A stretch of 25,375 nucleotides of DNA. Origin: Firmicutes bacterium UBA7510. GTDB lineage: Bacteria > Bacillota > Clostridia > Tissierellales > Sedimentibacteraceae. The notes under the pieces were generated by a model that saw only the letters and a program-made list of their open reading frames with translations, did not search any database and was not told the DNA's origin. Both the position numbers and the translations under genes were made by a program. The stretch covers positions 1-25,375 of the forward strand of contig DLNM01000003.1 in assembly GCA_002479485.1 (NCBI GenBank). Direction: 5' to 3'. This document shows positions 1-5,847 of this stretch, in pieces. Within the stretch, counting starts at the first letter, position 1, and the number at the start of each line of letters is the position of its first letter.

Positions 1-59
1 TAAATGTATAGAAAATATGATTTTTTGATGGACAAATTTAATATATAATTGTATAATTG

Positions 60-99
60 AAATATCTCATAAACATATACTAAACTTTATGGGATATTT
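60..99 (+). terminator. Intrinsic terminator at left edge
   Basis: Arms at 60-73 and 86-99 pair with one G-T wobble around a 12-nt loop and are followed by a short T run. It probably ends a + strand gene lying left of the window. It is the last element before the candidate left attachment site, so it may be host DNA. Confidence 0.55.
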
Positions 100-105
100 T
101 TAGAA

Positions 106-151
106 ATATATACTTTGTCGCAAAATTATTATTTTGCGACAAAGTATATAT
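106..151. repeat. Perfect 21-bp palindrome, candidate left attachment site (attL)
   Basis: Two perfect 21-bp arms (106-126 and 131-151) flank the 4-bp centre TATT. The inner core reads TGTCGCAAAA, centre, TTTTGCGACA, which has the architecture of a Xer/dif-type site. The 13 bases TTATTTTGCGACA at 129-141 recur exactly at 7337-7349, at the other end of the phage block. It also lies just downstream of the minus-strand regulator gene, so it could act as that gene's terminator, although it lacks a clear T run. I favour an attachment site because of the distant repeat. Confidence 0.6.
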
Positions 152-179
152 CATTCTATAAAATAAATTTTGATTAATT

Positions 180-377
180 TTATTTTTTAAAATCTTCTTG
201 GTGCATTATTTTAATTAGTTCATCTTCTCCATAGGTTTTCATAATTTTGCACAATGTTCCATAACTTGGTTTCTTTAGTCCGTTTTCTACTTCGCTTATT
301 ATTCCTTGTGCAATACCAAGACTTTTAGCGAATTCCTTTTGTGTTAAATTATTTCTTTTTCTTAGTTCTTTAAACAT
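180..377 (-). CDS. Cro/CI-type (XRE) helix-turn-helix regulator at phage left end
   Basis: This 65-aa protein is essentially one HTH_3 domain: TQKEFAKSLGIAQGIISEVENGLKKP (about residues 12-37, given here only as its family pattern) is a textbook helix-turn-helix with the conserved LTQ, LG and E-NG-K-P positions. There is no separate oligomerisation or cleavage domain. It starts at ATG 377 behind AAGGAGG. It is divergent from the coat operon, and the space between them holds ATATCTC/GAGATAT operator-like palindromes. It is probably the lysogeny repressor or an autoregulated Cro-like protein of the phage. The same operator type recurs upstream of rep, so it may control replication too. The operator assignment is inferred from proximity. 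Confidence 0.85.
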   Translation of the reverse strand: MFKELRKRNNLTQKEFAKSLGIAQGIISEVENGLKKPSYGTLCKIMKTYGEDELIKIMHQEDFKK

Positions 378-417
378 GTTATATCCTCCTTTTAAAAAAA
401 AATATAAAAAAATTTAC

Positions 418-446
418 TTGACAATATCTCTATTGAGATATATATT
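418..446 (+). promoter_or_regulatory. Promoter of phage structural operon with embedded operator
   Basis: TTGACA (418-423), a 17-bp spacer and TATATT (441-446) make a near-consensus sigma-A promoter. The spacer is almost wholly occupied by the palindrome ATATCTC-TATT-GAGATAT (424-441), so a bound repressor would block polymerase. It drives the gene at 542 and probably those beyond. Confidence 0.75.
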
Positions 447-472
447 GTTTATATAATAATCTTATATGAGAT

Positions 473-515
473 AAATCTTTTAAGAGATTATATCTCATTT
501 TAACTTAAATTTCAA
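473..515 (-). promoter_or_regulatory. Promoter of the left phage regulator, with degenerate operators
   Basis: On the minus strand TTGAAA (510-515), 17 bp and TATAAT (487-492) form a good promoter for the regulator at 180-377. Degenerate forms of the same operator overlap it: AAATCTT-TTAA-GAGATTA (473-490) and a half-site ATATCTC (490-496). This suggests autoregulation. Confidence 0.65.
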
Positions 516-541
516 TAAAAAAATATTTTGGAGGTTTCGAC

Positions 542-745
542 ATGAATGAACAATATATTTGTGTTAGTTCCGGTGTTAATGAAAACGGTGAGCCCTACTC
601 TGCAATATCTAAAATAGTGTCATTTGCTAGTAAAAAAAATGGCTCACAAGGTACTTTTATTGATTTAAAAAATAAAAAATACCTTGAGGATGTAATTGAT
701 GTTGGTACGATTGTAACTATTAAGTCAGAAATTATTAAAAAATAA
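542..745 (+). CDS. Small phage protein, possible gpV-like ssDNA-binding protein
   Basis: This 67-aa soluble protein starts at ATG 542 behind GGAGG. No signal peptide or membrane helix is seen. The alternating hydrophobic pattern (SAISKIVSF, GTFIDLK, DVGTIVTIKSEI) predicts a small beta-barrel, and its place directly before the coat gene is where filamentous phages often encode a ssDNA-binding protein that coats the viral strand before packaging. I did not recognise a specific family, so the role is an inference from size, predicted fold and position. It is followed by a hairpin and the coat gene promoter, so its transcript may be processed or partly separate from that of the coat gene. Confidence 0.5.
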   Translation: MNEQYICVSSGVNENGEPYSAISKIVSFASKKNGSQGTFIDLKNKKYLEDVIDVGTIVTIKSEIIKK

Positions 746-755
746 TTTTCATTAT

Positions 756-771
756 GGGTACTTTTGTACCC
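756..771 (+). other. Small hairpin between first gene and coat gene
   Basis: GGGTAC-TTTT-GTACCC is a perfect 6-bp stem with a tetraloop, followed by a C-rich stretch instead of a T run. It is not a standard terminator; it may stabilise or mark processing of the mRNA 3' end. Confidence 0.4.
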
Positions 772-780
772 TCCCCCTTC

Positions 781-807
781 TCGACTGTAATTTAAATTAC
801 ATATAAT
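781..807 (+). promoter_or_regulatory. Possible extra promoter for coat gene with 16-bp palindrome
   Basis: TATAAT at 802-807 is a perfect -10, but the only -35-like match, TCGACT (781-786), has a short 15-bp spacer. A perfect palindrome TGTAATTTAAATTACA (786-801) fills the spacer and may be an operator. The promoter is weakly supported; the palindrome is certain. Confidence 0.4.
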
Positions 808-829
808 AAGAAAAAAATAGGAGGTATCT

Positions 830-1120
830 ATGATACAAAAAATCAAAGGTTTTTTAAGCAATACTAAGACAAAAGTTGCATTAATGGTATGTTCTTTATC
901 AATTATGACTATGGGAGTTGCTTTTGCAAGCGAACCAACAACTCCGGGTTATCAAACTGTTATAAAAGCAATAACAGATGCTATAACTGTACAAGATATT
1001 GCATTAATGGTTGGTGCTGTTTTAGCAGCTGGTATGGTATTTGTTTTATTCTGGATGGGTGCAAGAAAAGGCTCAAAAGGTCTAATGGGTGCAATTACTA
1101 AAGGCAAAATTAAAATATAA
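830..1120 (+). CDS. Major coat protein precursor (pVIII-like)
   Basis: This 96-aa precursor has a basic N-terminus, a hydrophobic signal segment (about residues 14-30) and an AFA/S signal-peptidase site near residue 33. The mature part of about 63 aa has an amphipathic acidic-to-neutral start, one transmembrane helix (IALMVGAVLAAGMVFVLFWM, about residues 57-76) and a basic tail (RKGSKG...KGKIKI). That is the hallmark layout of inovirus major coat proteins: the helix sits in the membrane before assembly and the basic tail faces the packaged DNA. Start ATG 830 follows TAGGAGG. A strong terminator directly after the gene fits a need for many more coat transcripts than downstream mRNAs. Sequence similarity to E. 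coli phage coats is not expected; the call is from architecture and context. Confidence 0.85.
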   Translation: MIQKIKGFLSNTKTKVALMVCSLSIMTMGVAFASEPTTPGYQTVIKAITDAITVQDIALMVGAVLAAGMVFVLFWMGARKGSKGLMGAITKGKIKI

Positions 1121-1121
1121 C

Positions 1122-1155
1122 AAAAAAATGAGTGGTTTCCCCCCACTCTTTTTTT
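1122..1155 (+). terminator. Terminator after coat gene
   Basis: GAGTGG (1130-1135) pairs with CCACTC (1143-1148), extended by an A run before and a T run after. It lies between the coat gene and the ATPase gene of the same operon, so it should act as an attenuator that keeps coat expression high, as after gene VIII of other filamentous phages. Confidence 0.8.
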
Positions 1156-1172
1156 AATAGGAGGTATATATT

Positions 1173-1874
1173 ATGTATAAACAAGCATTAGAAGGTAGTT
1201 TAAGTTTTAAAAAAGGTTTACAAGCTGTTAAATATAAATTAGATTTTTATAGAAATAATCCGGATTATTTTCGCCCAGAGGGTTTACTTGTTTTCTGTGG
1301 TCCACAAGGTAGTGGAAAAACCTTGTCTGCTGTTCAATATGTTAAAAAAGTTTTAGAAGATTTCCCTAAATGTAAACTTGTAACAAATGTAGATATTTTG
1401 GGACTTTCGGAAGAAATAGAAGTAATTGATTATACTGGAATAGAGTGTCTTACTAAAATAGAAAATGAGCAATATGGAGTTTTGTACTTTATTGATGAAA
1501 TACACTTAGAATTTAACTCTTTAGAAAGCAAAAATGTTGATATTGAGGTAATGATTGAAATTAGCCAACAAAGAAAACAACGTAAGCATATTGTTGGTAC
1601 TAGCCAAGTATATGGTAGGATGGCAAAACCTCTTAGGGAACAAATAAAAAACGCTGTTTTATGTAAAAATTTCTTTGGAATTTTGCAGAAAAACCAATTA
1701 ATAGATGGTGATAATACTGTAGAAAAAGATGGACATATAGAGACTGACAAAGTAAAAAATTATTGGTTTTTCCACACTCCGGACTTATATACCTGTTATG
1801 ATACTTATAAAAAAATGAAACGTTATAAAAATGAATGGAAAGGTAAAAAAAGAGAGGTATTGAAAATATGTTAG
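1173..1874 (+). CDS. Zot/pI-type phage assembly ATPase
   Basis: This 233-aa P-loop NTPase has Walker A GPQGSGKT at residues 43-50, Walker B VLYFIDEI at 103-110 (D108, E109), and a following QQRKQRKHIVGTSQ segment typical of the Zot/FtsK-HerA-like fold. In inoviruses this inner-membrane ATPase drives extrusion of the phage DNA through the coat-protein pool. Here it is short and I see no transmembrane helix, whereas most Zot/pI proteins are anchored by one. The next gene, overlapping its stop, encodes a lone membrane helix. Start ATG 1173 follows AATAGGAGG. The ATPase precedes the adsorption gene instead of following it as in Ff phages. Confidence 0.85.
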   Translation: MYKQALEGSLSFKKGLQAVKYKLDFYRNNPDYFRPEGLLVFCGPQGSGKTLSAVQYVKKVLEDFPKCKLVTNVDILGLSEEIEVIDYTGIECLTKIENEQYGVLYFIDEIHLEFNSLESKNVDIEVMIEISQQRKQRKHIVGTSQVYGRMAKPLREQIKNAVLCKNFFGILQKNQLIDGDNTVEKDGHIETDKVKNYWFFHTPDLYTCYDTYKKMKRYKNEWKGKKREVLKIC

Positions 1875-2023
1875 AAATAAATTTAATTAATACACAGGAA
1901 GCTTTTACAATAGCAAGTGTTTTAATAATTGCTGTTGCTCCTCTATCTATATTATTTTGTGTAACAGAAAAATTATTGGTTTTATTTGTAAGTATGGTTA
2001 GCTGTGGGAGGATAAAAATGTAA
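1868..2023 (+). CDS. 51-aa single-helix membrane protein overlapping the ATPase gene
   Basis: This short gene has a start at ATG 1868 overlapping the ATPase stop by 7 bases, a GAGAGG ribosome site, and a stop at 2021-2023 that overlaps the next ATG (TAATG). Such double coupling is strong evidence that it is translated. The protein has a short polar N-terminus (MLEINLINTQEA), one hydrophobic stretch (FTIASVLIIAVAPLSILFC, about residues 13-31) and a second hydrophobic stretch near the C-terminus (about 35-45). Size and place recall minor coat proteins such as gpVII/gpIX, or it may supply the membrane anchor missing from the ATPase. The function is inferred only. Confidence 0.7.
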   Translation: MLEINLINTQEAFTIASVLIIAVAPLSILFCVTEKLLVLFVSMVSCGRIKM

Positions 2024-2205
2024 TGGATATATTAGAAAATGTGGAAAATACAACAAATGAAACATTAACTACAGATTATACTATGCAATTAGAAACTATA
2101 AATAATAGTGTTATAAGTGTAAATAACGATATACGAGTTTGTATGTATTTATTAGCTATAATACTTAGTTATATAGTAGTAAAAAGTTTATTTAAAAGGA
2201 GTTAA
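2023..2205 (+). CDS. 60-aa membrane protein, possible minor coat protein
   Basis: ATG 2023 overlaps the previous stop and is preceded by GGGAGG. The N-terminal half (residues 1-36) is polar, Asn/Thr-rich and acidic. One transmembrane helix follows (VCMYLLAIILSYIVVKSLF, about 38-56), then a basic end (KRS). No signal peptide is seen, so it should insert by the helix itself with the acidic part probably outside. Size and position between the ATPase and the adsorption protein suggest a minor virion protein, but I do not recognise a family. Confidence 0.65.
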   Translation: MDILENVENTTNETLTTDYTMQLETINNSVISVNNDIRVCMYLLAIILSYIVVKSLFKRS

Positions 2206-2208
2206 AAA

Positions 2209-4089
2209 ATGTTTAACAATAAATTTTTAAAGATACTATCAATTGTTTTAATAATATTTGTTATATGTTTATCCCCTCTTTTCTCTTATATACAAGTAAA
2301 CAATGCGTATGCAAGTATAACGTTAACAGCTGCTGCATTAACAATTTTAAAATATGTTATACCTATCGTTGCAAGTTATGTTTGTTTAAATACAATAGGT
2401 AAAACATACACAAATGCAGATTTACAAAGAATAATAACACTACTAAATAAAAGTCAAGAGGCAATTTGGCAATTAATAAGCGCATACGGAAAATTAACAT
2501 TATATAAGGTTATAAATAATATTAAAAATATTGGAAAAAGCATTGCAGAATGCGCGTCTGAATTATTAATTACAGATAGTAAAACCATCGAAAATGCAAC
2601 TACATATTCTGATAGTCTTACGAGTAAAGTTCAAGCTAATGAAAATTTAACACCAAGTGATATAGTTGATTTGGGAATTGGAAGAGCATTAACTTATTCA
2701 TTGGCAAAAGTAGCAACGGATACAAATTTTTTAAATACGGAAGTTTTAGATTCTAATAATTCAAAAGTTTTAGAAAACAAATACATTGTAAACTTTGAAA
2801 ATACTACAATAAGAAAAGATTTATTAAGTAATATAACTGATACTGTAGGTTATTTATATGTAAATAAAGCAATAGAAAGGGGAAGTTTTCAAGTTTGTGA
2901 AATGTCATACGATTATTATTTTGAATTAGCTGGATATAGATATAAAATATCTATGTATACAAATTTAGCTACTTTTACATTTGTAAATTATGTTATTAAT
3001 ATAACTTTAGAAAATTGGCAAAATGCTTTATCTGATCAAAAGTTTCCAGCAAATTCTATGTACCTAAATTTTTTTATTTTTAATGCAGTTGAAGGTACAT
3101 ATAAAAAAATTACTGAATTAGCTGTAGGTGATATTTTAGGTGATGTTGGTTTAGGAACATTTAAACAGAGATTATCAGAAAAAACTGATTATAATTTTGG
3201 TCAAAATCTGTTAACTAATATTTTAAATAGATTAAATGCAATAGATACATCAACAATGACATTATGGGATTATTTAAATATAAGTACATGTGGTGAATAC
3301 ACAATTAATCCTACATTGGATAGACCTATTCCGACTACTATTCCTTTATATCCTTCCGGAAGTATTTGCAGTGATGAAGTATGGGACTATGTAAATCCTA
3401 ATACCGATAGACAAACATTAGGACTGGACACAAATATTACTGTTGGTGAAGATGGTACTATCGGTGCTACTACTTCAAATCCTAGATTAGATGGAATACC
3501 AATACCTAAAGAAGAAGTTCCTCCTATTACTATACCAGATATACAAAATCCTAGTATTCCTACAACTGATAATCCATCTATACCCGGTAACCCAGATGGT
3601 GAAGTAACTGATGGTACTATAAGTTGGTTTTTAAAAATTCCTATTCTAGGTAGTATTTTAAAAGCTATACAAGATTTATGGGAATGGCTTAAAACTCTAC
3701 CGGAACTATTTAAAATTATGTTAGCGTCTTTATTTATTCCGGCTACTGGATTTTTTACTAATTATTTTACAAAATTTAAGACTTTTTTATCAGATAGGTT
3801 TGGACTTCTCTTTTATCCTTTTAGCTTATTACTAGATTTAGCTAATAGATATTTGTATATGTCCTCTACAGAAAATTTAATAATACAAATGCGTACACCT
3901 TTTAGTATACCTTTGAAAGGTCAAAATTACGTTATAATTCCAGCTTTTCGTTTTGATTTTGCAGAATTATATTCAAAAAATGGTTTTAAAGAAGTTAGGG
4001 AACTTATTTTGATTATAACGGATTGTATTATAACTCTAGGACTTGTTAATCTTCTTCAGAGGAAATATAAGGAGGTCATAGACAAATGA
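2209..4089 (+). CDS. Large secreted and anchored protein, pIII-like adsorption protein
   Basis: This 626-aa protein starts at ATG 2209, just after AAAGGAG. It has a signal peptide (about residues 1-35, cleavage near AYA/S), a second hydrophobic stretch right after it, a long Asn/Thr/Tyr-rich extracellular domain to about 425, a proline-rich linker (about 428-465, with repeated PSIP), hydrophobic segments around 473-545 and a C-terminal helix (about 597-616) with a basic end. A distal receptor-binding domain, flexible linker and C-terminal membrane anchor are the plan of inovirus pIII, which binds the host and caps the virion; pIII proteins are too variable for sequence recognition. Its long membrane-rich C-terminal third is unusual and may include assembly functions. 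It overlaps the next gene by ATGA. Confidence 0.72.
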   Translation: MFNNKFLKILSIVLIIFVICLSPLFSYIQVNNAYASITLTAAALTILKYVIPIVASYVCLNTIGKTYTNADLQRIITLLNKSQEAIWQLISAYGKLTLYKVINNIKNIGKSIAECASELLITDSKTIENATTYSDSLTSKVQANENLTPSDIVDLGIGRALTYSLAKVATDTNFLNTEVLDSNNSKVLENKYIVNFENTTIRKDLLSNITDTVGYLYVNKAIERGSFQVCEMSYDYYFELAGYRYKISMYTNLATFTFVNYVINITLENWQNALSDQKFPANSMYLNFFIFNAVEGTYKKITELAVGDILGDVGLGTFKQRLSEKTDYNFGQNLLTNILNRLNAIDTSTMTLWDYLNISTCGEYTINPTLDRPIPTTIPLYPSGSICSDEVWDYVNPNTDRQTLGLDTNITVGEDGTIGATTSNPRLDGIPIPKEEVPPITIPDIQNPSIPTTDNPSIPGNPDGEVTDGTISWFLKIPILGSILKAIQDLWEWLKTLPELFKIMLASLFIPATGFFTNYFTKFKTFLSDRFGLLFYPFSLLLDLANRYLYMSSTENLIIQMRTPFSIPLKGQNYVIIPAFRFDFAELYSKNGFKEVRELILIITDCIITLGLVNLLQRKYKEVIDK

Positions 4090-4355
4090 TAGTTGAAGGT
4101 TTACTTAATGGAATTTACACTCTCATAGAGTTATTGTTTGGTTGGATAACCTTGCCTAATTTTCCTACTCAACTAACAAGTTCTATAAATTCTTTTTTTA
4201 ACGTTGTTTTTGATAATATAGGTATAATATTTTTAGTAGTACGCCCTATTACAATAAAAATAGCTATTCCAATACTTATAGCAATTCTTAATTTCGATAA
4301 GGTTTATAAGCTTACTATGTATATTGTACGTAAGTTACCATTTTCTATAGAATAA
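4086..4355 (+). CDS. pVI-like small membrane protein
   Basis: This 89-aa protein overlaps the stop of the adsorption gene (ATGA, 4086-4089) and is probably translationally coupled; an AAGGAGG lies upstream inside that gene. Two hydrophobic segments are seen (about residues 4-24 and 45-70), the second interrupted by a proline and basic residues, with a basic C-terminal part (KVYKL...VRKLPF). In inoviruses the gene after the adsorption protein is usually pVI, a hydrophobic protein that anchors pIII to the virion end. The match is by position, size and topology, not by sequence. Confidence 0.6.
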   Translation: MIVEGLLNGIYTLIELLFGWITLPNFPTQLTSSINSFFNVVFDNIGIIFLVVRPITIKIAIPILIAILNFDKVYKLTMYIVRKLPFSIE

Positions 4356-4372
4356 TAAATATAAACAAAGAT

Positions 4373-4401
4373 ATGCCCCGCTACGTTATCGTGCGGGGCA
4401 T
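4373..4401. terminator. G+C-rich hairpin closing the structural operon
   Basis: ATGCCCCGC (4373-4381) pairs perfectly with GCGGGGCAT (4393-4401), with a further ACG/CGT stem inside and a TTAT loop. A T-rich run follows on the + strand. It separates two convergent transcripts. It is by far the most G+C-rich structure in the phage, so a packaging-signal role is a possible alternative. Confidence 0.75.
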
Positions 4402-4405
4402 GTTT

Positions 4406-4648
4406 TTATATTTTTTTTATTAAATCTTCTATACGCATTATTATGTCTTTATTAATATTACACCATTTATTAAAGGTTATAGGTCTCTCTCCAGGTTTTA
4501 TATTGTCAATTACACTTTCTGTATATGTTTTTTTCATGTATTCATTGTAAGTTTCTTTTGTGTATAATACTCCTGTAACTGTATTTATTCTTATATACCC
4601 CCTTTCCATTAAAGTGTTTAATTTTTCTTTTGATAAGTTTTCTAGCAT
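4406..4648 (-). CDS. Unknown 80-aa phage protein, last gene of the antisense cluster
   Basis: ATG 4648 follows GGGAG. The protein is soluble, charged and predicted mainly helical, with segments such as LSKEKLNTLMERGYIRI and KDIIMRIEDLIKKI. The first part (ERGYIRINTVTGVLYTKETYNEYMK) could be a small DNA-binding-like helical hairpin, but I see no recognised motif. It is the promoter-distal gene of a four-gene minus-strand cluster and ends against the G+C-rich terminator. No function can be stated. Confidence 0.6.
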   Translation of the reverse strand: MLENLSKEKLNTLMERGYIRINTVTGVLYTKETYNEYMKKTYTESVIDNIKPGERPITFNKWCNINKDIIMRIEDLIKKI

Positions 4649-4653
4649 TTTTA

Positions 4654-4965
4654 TTACTCCCTTTCTAATATAATTTTAAATTTTTGTTCTTTTCCGTTTA
4701 TTGGATTTATGTATGTAAATCTTATTGTATTTTTATGTATTTCATTTATATTTATTGCGTTCTCTTGAAATTCATAGAAACCACTTAATACATTAGCTAT
4801 CTGTGTTTCCATTTCTGGCTCTTTTATGTTTGTAACTTTCTGTCCTATATATTCAAAATATTCTTTTTTGAAGTTATCTCTTACTTGTAATGGCAAATCT
4901 AAATATTCTTTAAATACTTTAATTTCTTTTACATTTTCAAGAAAATCTAAAAAATTTATTTTCAT
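4654..4965 (-). CDS. Unknown 103-aa phage protein
   Basis: I chose ATG 4965 because GGGGG lies 7 bases upstream; a longer reading begins with a TTG at 4992 that overlaps the preceding gene. The protein is acidic and soluble: a helical N-terminal half (FLDFLENVKEIKVFKEYLDLP and on) and a C-terminal half with beta character (NTIRFTYINPINGKEQKFKIILERE). No known motif is visible. It lies 17 bases after the preceding stop and 5 bases before the next gene, so it is part of the same transcript. Confidence 0.62.
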   Translation of the reverse strand: MKINFLDFLENVKEIKVFKEYLDLPLQVRDNFKKEYFEYIGQKVTNIKEPEMETQIANVLSGFYEFQENAININEIHKNTIRFTYINPINGKEQKFKIILERE

Positions 4966-4981
4966 TGTAATTCCCCCTGCT

Positions 4982-5182
4982 TTATAATTCAATGGTTTCC
5001 TCTATAATTAATTTTTCTTGTATATAATCTAGTGTTTTTATTGCTTCTTCTTTTGTTTCGCAATCTTCAATTAAGTAACAATTATTATTCATATCTGCAA
5101 ATATATTGTATCCATCAACGTATATTGCTGATACATTGTTCATATTTATGAGTGTTTTTTTATCTTTACTTCTTATATACAT
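4982..5182 (-). CDS. Unknown 66-aa phage protein
   Basis: ATG 5182 follows GAGAGG. The pattern MYIRSKDKKTLINMNNVSAIYV...NNCYLIEDCETKEEAIKTLDYI (family pattern, residues 1-55) resembles small proteins common in low-GC Gram-positive phages and mobile elements: an N-terminal R-S-x-D/N-K strand pair and a C-terminal helix beginning after a T/S-K-E-E-A turn. Their function is not known to me. It sits second in the minus-strand cluster. Confidence 0.65.
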   Translation of the reverse strand: MYIRSKDKKTLINMNNVSAIYVDGYNIFADMNNNCYLIEDCETKEEAIKTLDYIQEKLIIEETIEL

Positions 5183-5197
5183 TATTTTACCTCTCTT

Positions 5198-5389
5198 TTA
5201 ATAATTTTTTATCCATTCTATCGCTTGTTCTAATGTATCTATTTCTATGTCAGAGTCAGACGGTGTACACATATAACTGTACTCCATGTTATCTGGGTGT
5301 AAAATAGTTATATTAAAACCATATTCTTTAATTTCTTTTTTATTGTTTAAGAATATTCCCCAACCTTTTAGTTGTTTTATTTTTTTCAT
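5198..5389 (-). CDS. Unknown 63-aa phage protein, first gene of antisense cluster
   Basis: ATG 5389 follows GAGAGG and is the first gene after the operator-bearing minus promoter at 5479-5507. The protein has a basic start (MKKIKQLKGWGIF), a beta-rich middle and a C-terminal helix (DTLEQAIEWIKNY) like that of its neighbour, suggesting the same small alpha/beta class. As first gene under the regulated promoter it should be made early or in the state opposite to the right-hand regulator. The function is unknown. Confidence 0.62.
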   Translation of the reverse strand: MKKIKQLKGWGIFLNNKKEIKEYGFNITILHPDNMEYSYMCTPSDSDIEIDTLEQAIEWIKNY

Positions 5390-5478
5390 TTCCTTAACCT
5401 CTCTTAATTTTTTTATATTAATACTTTTGTCGACTAAAGTTTAATATCATATACTTAAAAACTATTTAACATATATTA

Positions 5479-5507
5479 AGTATAACATATTATACTTTTA
5501 ATGTCAA
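5479..5507 (-). promoter_or_regulatory. Promoter of the antisense gene cluster
   Basis: On the minus strand TTGACA (5502-5507), 17 bp, TATACT (5479-5484) is a near-consensus promoter. Its -10 and spacer overlap the perfect operator 5479-5496. Confidence 0.8.
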
Positions 5508-5544
5508 TAGCAAAAGTATAATAAATTATACTTAATATACATTA

Positions 5545-5573
5545 TTGACAACTAAAGTATAAAATAGTATACT
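5545..5573 (+). promoter_or_regulatory. Promoter of the right-hand phage regulator
   Basis: TTGACA (5545-5550), 17 bp, TATACT (5568-5573). The spacer and -10 overlap the operator 5556-5573, as expected for autoregulation of the regulator gene at 5605. Confidence 0.82.
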
Positions 5574-5604
5574 AAAGTTAATAAGATTATGGAGGTTAAA
5601 AAAA

Positions 5605-5835
5605 ATGATTAGTTATAAGCCATTTTTAAAATTATTGATTGACAAAAATATTCAAAAGAAAACTATTATCGAAGATACTGGCATATCTAAAGGTACTATA
5701 AATCGTATGAATAATAAAAATAATCAATATGTCTCACTTGAAGTTATTGATAAATTGTGCAATTATTTTAAGTGCGATATAAATGATATTATTGAATACA
5801 TACCATCTGAAACATCAAATAACGCTGAAAAATAG
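5605..5835 (+). CDS. Cro/CI-type (XRE) regulator controlling the divergent switch
   Basis: This 76-aa protein has an HTH of the HTH_26/YozG-like type: KKTIIEDTGISKGTINRM (about residues 18-35), then SLEVIDKLCNYFKCDINDIIEY (about 44-65), the usual C-terminal signature of this small class. ATG 5605 follows TGGAGG. The short tail (PSETSNNAEK) is polar and no effector domain exists. The gene sits beside four matching operators and its own promoter overlaps one of them, so it most likely represses both itself and the antisense cluster. It differs from the left regulator, so the phage carries two regulatory circuits. Confidence 0.85.
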   Translation: MISYKPFLKLLIDKNIQKKTIIEDTGISKGTINRMNNKNNQYVSLEVIDKLCNYFKCDINDIIEYIPSETSNNAEK

Positions 5836-5847
5836 CGTTATTTTTTT
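5817..5847 (+). terminator. Terminator of the right-hand regulator gene
   Basis: AAATAACGCT (5817-5826) pairs with AGCGTTATTT (5834-5843) around a 7-nt loop, and the T run continues to 5847. The stem overlaps the end of the coding region. Confidence 0.85.

Larger units (their letters stand above)
5438..5573. promoter_or_regulatory. Cluster of four 18-bp palindromic operators
   Basis: Four copies follow AGTATAA-N4-TTATACT: 5438-5455 (degenerate, AGTTTAA-TATC-ATATACT), 5479-5496 (perfect), 5515-5532 (perfect) and 5556-5573 (one arm base changed). Start-to-start spacing is 41, 36 and 41 bp. The second and fourth overlap the two divergent promoters, so this is a phage-type genetic switch. The likely ligand is the regulator at 5605-5835. 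Confidence 0.85.

Noticed and set aside
595..861. 88-codon minus-strand frame over the first phage gene and coat promoter
   Set aside because: It overlaps the better supported gene at 542-745 and its leader features; its residues look like a random A+T translation and the opposite strand is clearly coding.
4966..4992. N-terminal extension of the 103-aa phage protein by a TTG start
   Set aside because: It would overlap the preceding gene, and the ATG at 4965 has its own GGGGG ribosome site.
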